From Pithys albifrons albifrons (Eukaryota; Chordata; Aves; Passeriformes; Thamnophilidae), in the NCBI RefSeq assembly GCF_047495875.1, contig NC_092460.1, forward strand, positions 40,404,073 through 40,468,072: a stretch of 64,000 bases of DNA. Reading direction: 5' to 3'. The notes below the pieces were generated by a model that was not told the origin of the DNA, made no database searches, and saw nothing but the letters and a program-made list of their open reading frames with translations. This document shows, piece by piece, positions 61,525 to 64,000 of this stretch. The translations under genes were made by a program, and so were the position numbers. Position 1 is the stretch's first letter, and each line of letters opens with the position of its first letter.

Positions 61525-62546
61525 ATTTTGTCCAGCCCACAGCTGGCTAAACACATCCTGTGGTGGGTGAACAGCTGGATCATGGGTCGGGCACAGAGGG
61601 TGACAGTGACTGGGGTGGCATCAGACTGGTAACAGTCACTAGTGGGTTCCTCAAGGCTCCATCCTTGGCCCTGTGCTCTTCAACATCTTCATCAATGACC
61701 TGGGCACAGGACTGGAAGGGACACTGAGAAAGTTTGCTGACAAAACTAAATTGGGAGAAGCTGTCAAACCCCTCAAAGGCAGAGGGGCCTTGCAGAGGAT
61801 CCTCGACAAATTAGGGAAGTCACCAACTCTGTGAAGTTCAACAAGGGAAAAGTGCCAGATTCTGCACTTGGGATGGAGCAGCCCAAGAGGTACAGATAGA
61901 CTGGGAATGAGATGCTGGAGAGCAGTGCCAGGAAAGGGCCCTGGGGATCCTGGCCCATGGCCAGTTGGCCACAAGTCAGCAGTGCCCTGGAGCCAGGAGG
62001 GACATCCCTGACCTGGAGGGCATCAGGCCCAGCATCACCAGCTGGGACAGGGAGGGGATTGTCCTGCTCTGCTCTGCACTGGGGCAGCCTCACCTGCAAT
62101 AGTGGGGCAGTTTGGGGTGCCACAATGTAAGAAAGATTTAAAGCTCTTAGAGAGTGTCCAAAGGATGCTACAAAGATGGTGAAAGGCTTGAAGGGGAAGC
62201 CGTATGAGGAGTGCCTGAGGGTACTTGGTGTGTTCAGCTGTAGAAGAGGAGATGGAGGGAAGACCTCATTGCAGGTACAACTTCCTTGGGAGGGGCAGAG
62301 GAGGGACAGGCACTGATCTCTGCTCAGTTGGGACCAGGGACAGCACCCAGGGAATGGCTGGAGCTGTGTCAGTGGAAGGCTAGGCTGGGTATTTGGAAAA
62401 GTTTCCTCACTCAAGGAGTGTTTGGACAACACTCTCAAGCACATGGTGGATTCTTGGGGTGTACTATGCAGGGCCAGAAGTTGGACTCGACCATCCTTGT
62501 GTGTCCCTACCAACTCAAGATATTCTCTGCTTCTATGATTCTACCA
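61525..62546 (+). mobile_element. CR1 LINE with dead reverse-transcriptase fragment
   Basis: The longest CR1 copy here, about 1.0 kb. From about 61646 the frame reads [18 protein letters not shown], the conserved reverse-transcriptase block, and at 61733-61744 it reads FADK where the catalytic motif is normally F/YADD; the second Asp is therefore replaced. Upstream residues WVNSWIMGRAQRVTVTGVAS are in another frame with a stop, and later blocks shift frame again. The 3' end has CTCAAGCACATGGTGGATTC, TGCAGGGCCAGAAGTTGGAC and the tail TGCTTCTATGATTCTAC. A 246-residue minus-strand frame (61773-62513) is antisense to this element, not a gene. Confidence 0.95.
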
Positions 62547-64000
62547 TTTTGTAGCCCAGAGGCCTCCACAGTCATTCAGGTGGCCAAAGGAGACAAAGCA
62601 GGAGACAGAATGTTGGTCTCCTTCACTGGCACAGCACACAGTTGTGCTGTGTGTCCCTGAATACGTATTGCAATATTGGGGCTAGGCTTTCTCATAAGAG
62701 AAAGATTTTGTTCCAGTGCAATTTTTATTCCAATATGCTTTTCTTTTTTTCCTTAAAACCAGCAGAACAAAACAAATGCTGAAGCCTCTAAGATGTTAAT
62801 AAAAATGGAAATTCTTGTCTTCCAATCAGCTCTGGTTGATGCTTGTTACCAGCTTTGGAGAAGATGCCCATACAGCTTCAGGAAATTTACTGCAGGGAAT
62901 AACTTTACATAGAAAATAATTTTTAAGACATCTGTGCATATGTGGATATAATTTGAAGACTTCTGTGATGTAGAGTTCACCAAAAGCAATTTTCCACACT
63001 GGAAACAATGACGACCCAAAGTATAGGCTTGTGTTAACCAGTTTCAGTGTTGTTATGTTGTCTTGGGGTTTTGCTCAGCTTTGAAAAGAAATTTCATTGC
63101 AACTGTATTAAAAAAAAATAAAAGGAAAGGAAAGGAAACTGCCATATTGTCATCCTTCTCCAGCTGGGTACATGGGACTGCAAAATGACATCTAAGTTGT
63201 GATTTATTTTTAAAAATTAAGAGCAGGCCCATTATGCCAACCCTATAAGACTTCGGGTATTTTCAACAGCAAATTACTGTGGAAACTGCTTAAACAAATA
63301 AATGTTTGGATAAGGATCTGGAACAAATACCTCCATTTAAAAAAATATTCTTGCAAAATACATTTTGACCAAGAAATGCCAACCCCTTCATCTGTTTGTT
63401 GCTACATCTATTTCCTTCTCTGGAATTCTTCACTGCCAATCTACAAAGGAATAAATGAAAAACTGCTGTTCTCCCACTTAACCTATAGCAAGAAGCCTTT
63501 AAAAACAACTCCTCTCATCTGTTACATTCCAACCATATTTAGCTGTTTTAATCAGAGCTGTGTGGTAGGAAATGATCTGTAGGGCTTTTGTAGATTGAAA
63601 TATGAGGATATTCGAGTACTGCTTCGAATCCACCATAATCCTCCACATGAACTCGTCCCATTGAAATCAAATTCATAAAAGCACACCTGTACACACCCTT
63701 CTTGAAGGTGCCTCTGGTACTGGAATCCTGCTTGCTGTGGCAAATCCTGCTTCTTCGGGGAAAACCATAGCATGACAAGAATCCAGCACCTTGCCATTTC
63801 CTTTAATCTTTCCAAACAATGTCAATGGAACAAATAAGAAAATACAGAGGTGGCACATAAATTAAACCCATACATTTCAATACTTATCAGTTAATACAGA
63901 AATATACACAGGCATATTTTTTTACAAATAGAAAGGGAGACTCTGAAGTATTAGACAATTTCAGAAGTTTTAAAAGTAATGCTTGCACTATATGGATTCA
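62547..64000. other. Unannotated end of window
   Basis: No gene or interspersed repeat was recognised. It contains an A-rich (GGAAA)n patch at 63110-63138 and the stop-poor minus-strand segment listed separately. Confidence 0.5.
63552..63858 (-). other. Unidentified stop-poor minus-strand segment
   Basis: All three minus-strand frames are open together through roughly 63673-63778, and the overlapping frames together span 63548-63858. One frame contains GRVHVEDYGGFEAVLEYPHI. I recognise no domain and see no convincing exon borders, and base composition is ordinary. It might be a small conserved non-coding element, a decayed exon or chance. No product is proposed. Confidence 0.2.

Noticed and set aside
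61773..62513. 246-residue minus-strand open frame
   Set aside because: It is antisense to a plus-strand CR1 copy that carries a readable ORF2 fragment; no independent evidence for a gene.

Overview
This window looks like nuclear DNA from a bird, most likely non-coding (intergenic or a very large intron). The main reason is the density of CR1 LINE copies with the avian-type 3' end, whose sense strand ends in ATTCTATG/ATTCTGTG-like units. Other reasons are avian endogenous-retrovirus-type LTRs, microsatellites, an AT-rich background and the absence of bacterial-style gene packing. Nothing identifies the species; a neoavian such as a songbird would fit, but that is inference.

I recognise no protein-coding gene and no complete exon. 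The longer open frames are either sense or antisense shadows of CR1 copies or by-products of strand-skewed composition. The annotation is therefore mainly one of repeats. It holds 21 CR1 segments on both strands (among them one two-part chimera and one ancient L3-like fragment), one probable solo LTR, and one LTR inserted inside a related LTR in the opposite orientation. There are also simple repeats, two strand-skewed blocks and long stretches without recognisable repeats.

Layout. 1-4.4 kb: five CR1 fragments. 4.7-5.4 kb: purine-rich block. 7.4-7.64 kb: C-rich DNA ending in an (AC)n tract. 9.0-11.9 kb: about 2.9 kb of pyrimidine-skewed DNA. 11.9-16.57 kb: repeat-poor DNA with a perfect 29-bp tandem duplication. 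16.57-22.8 kb: three CR1 fragments. 26.7-28.4 kb: probable solo LTR and two CR1 copies, the second with an expanded 10-bp tail array. 30.0 kb: G-rich run. 32.7-39.7 kb: CR1 copies including an ancient antisense one and a chimera. 41.2-48.9 kb: four CR1 copies, two of them forming an inverted pair. 49.9-51.15 kb: nested LTRs. 54.5-62.5 kb: three CR1 copies, the last keeping a dead reverse-transcriptase fragment. The final 0.5 kb has a minus-strand segment poor in stop codons that I could not identify.

No genes can be shown to work together here. What the sequence records is the insertion, truncation and decay history of retroelements. The strongest structural observation is the nested LTR, whose inner copy has a perfect 5-bp target duplication that divides the outer copy into two halves.
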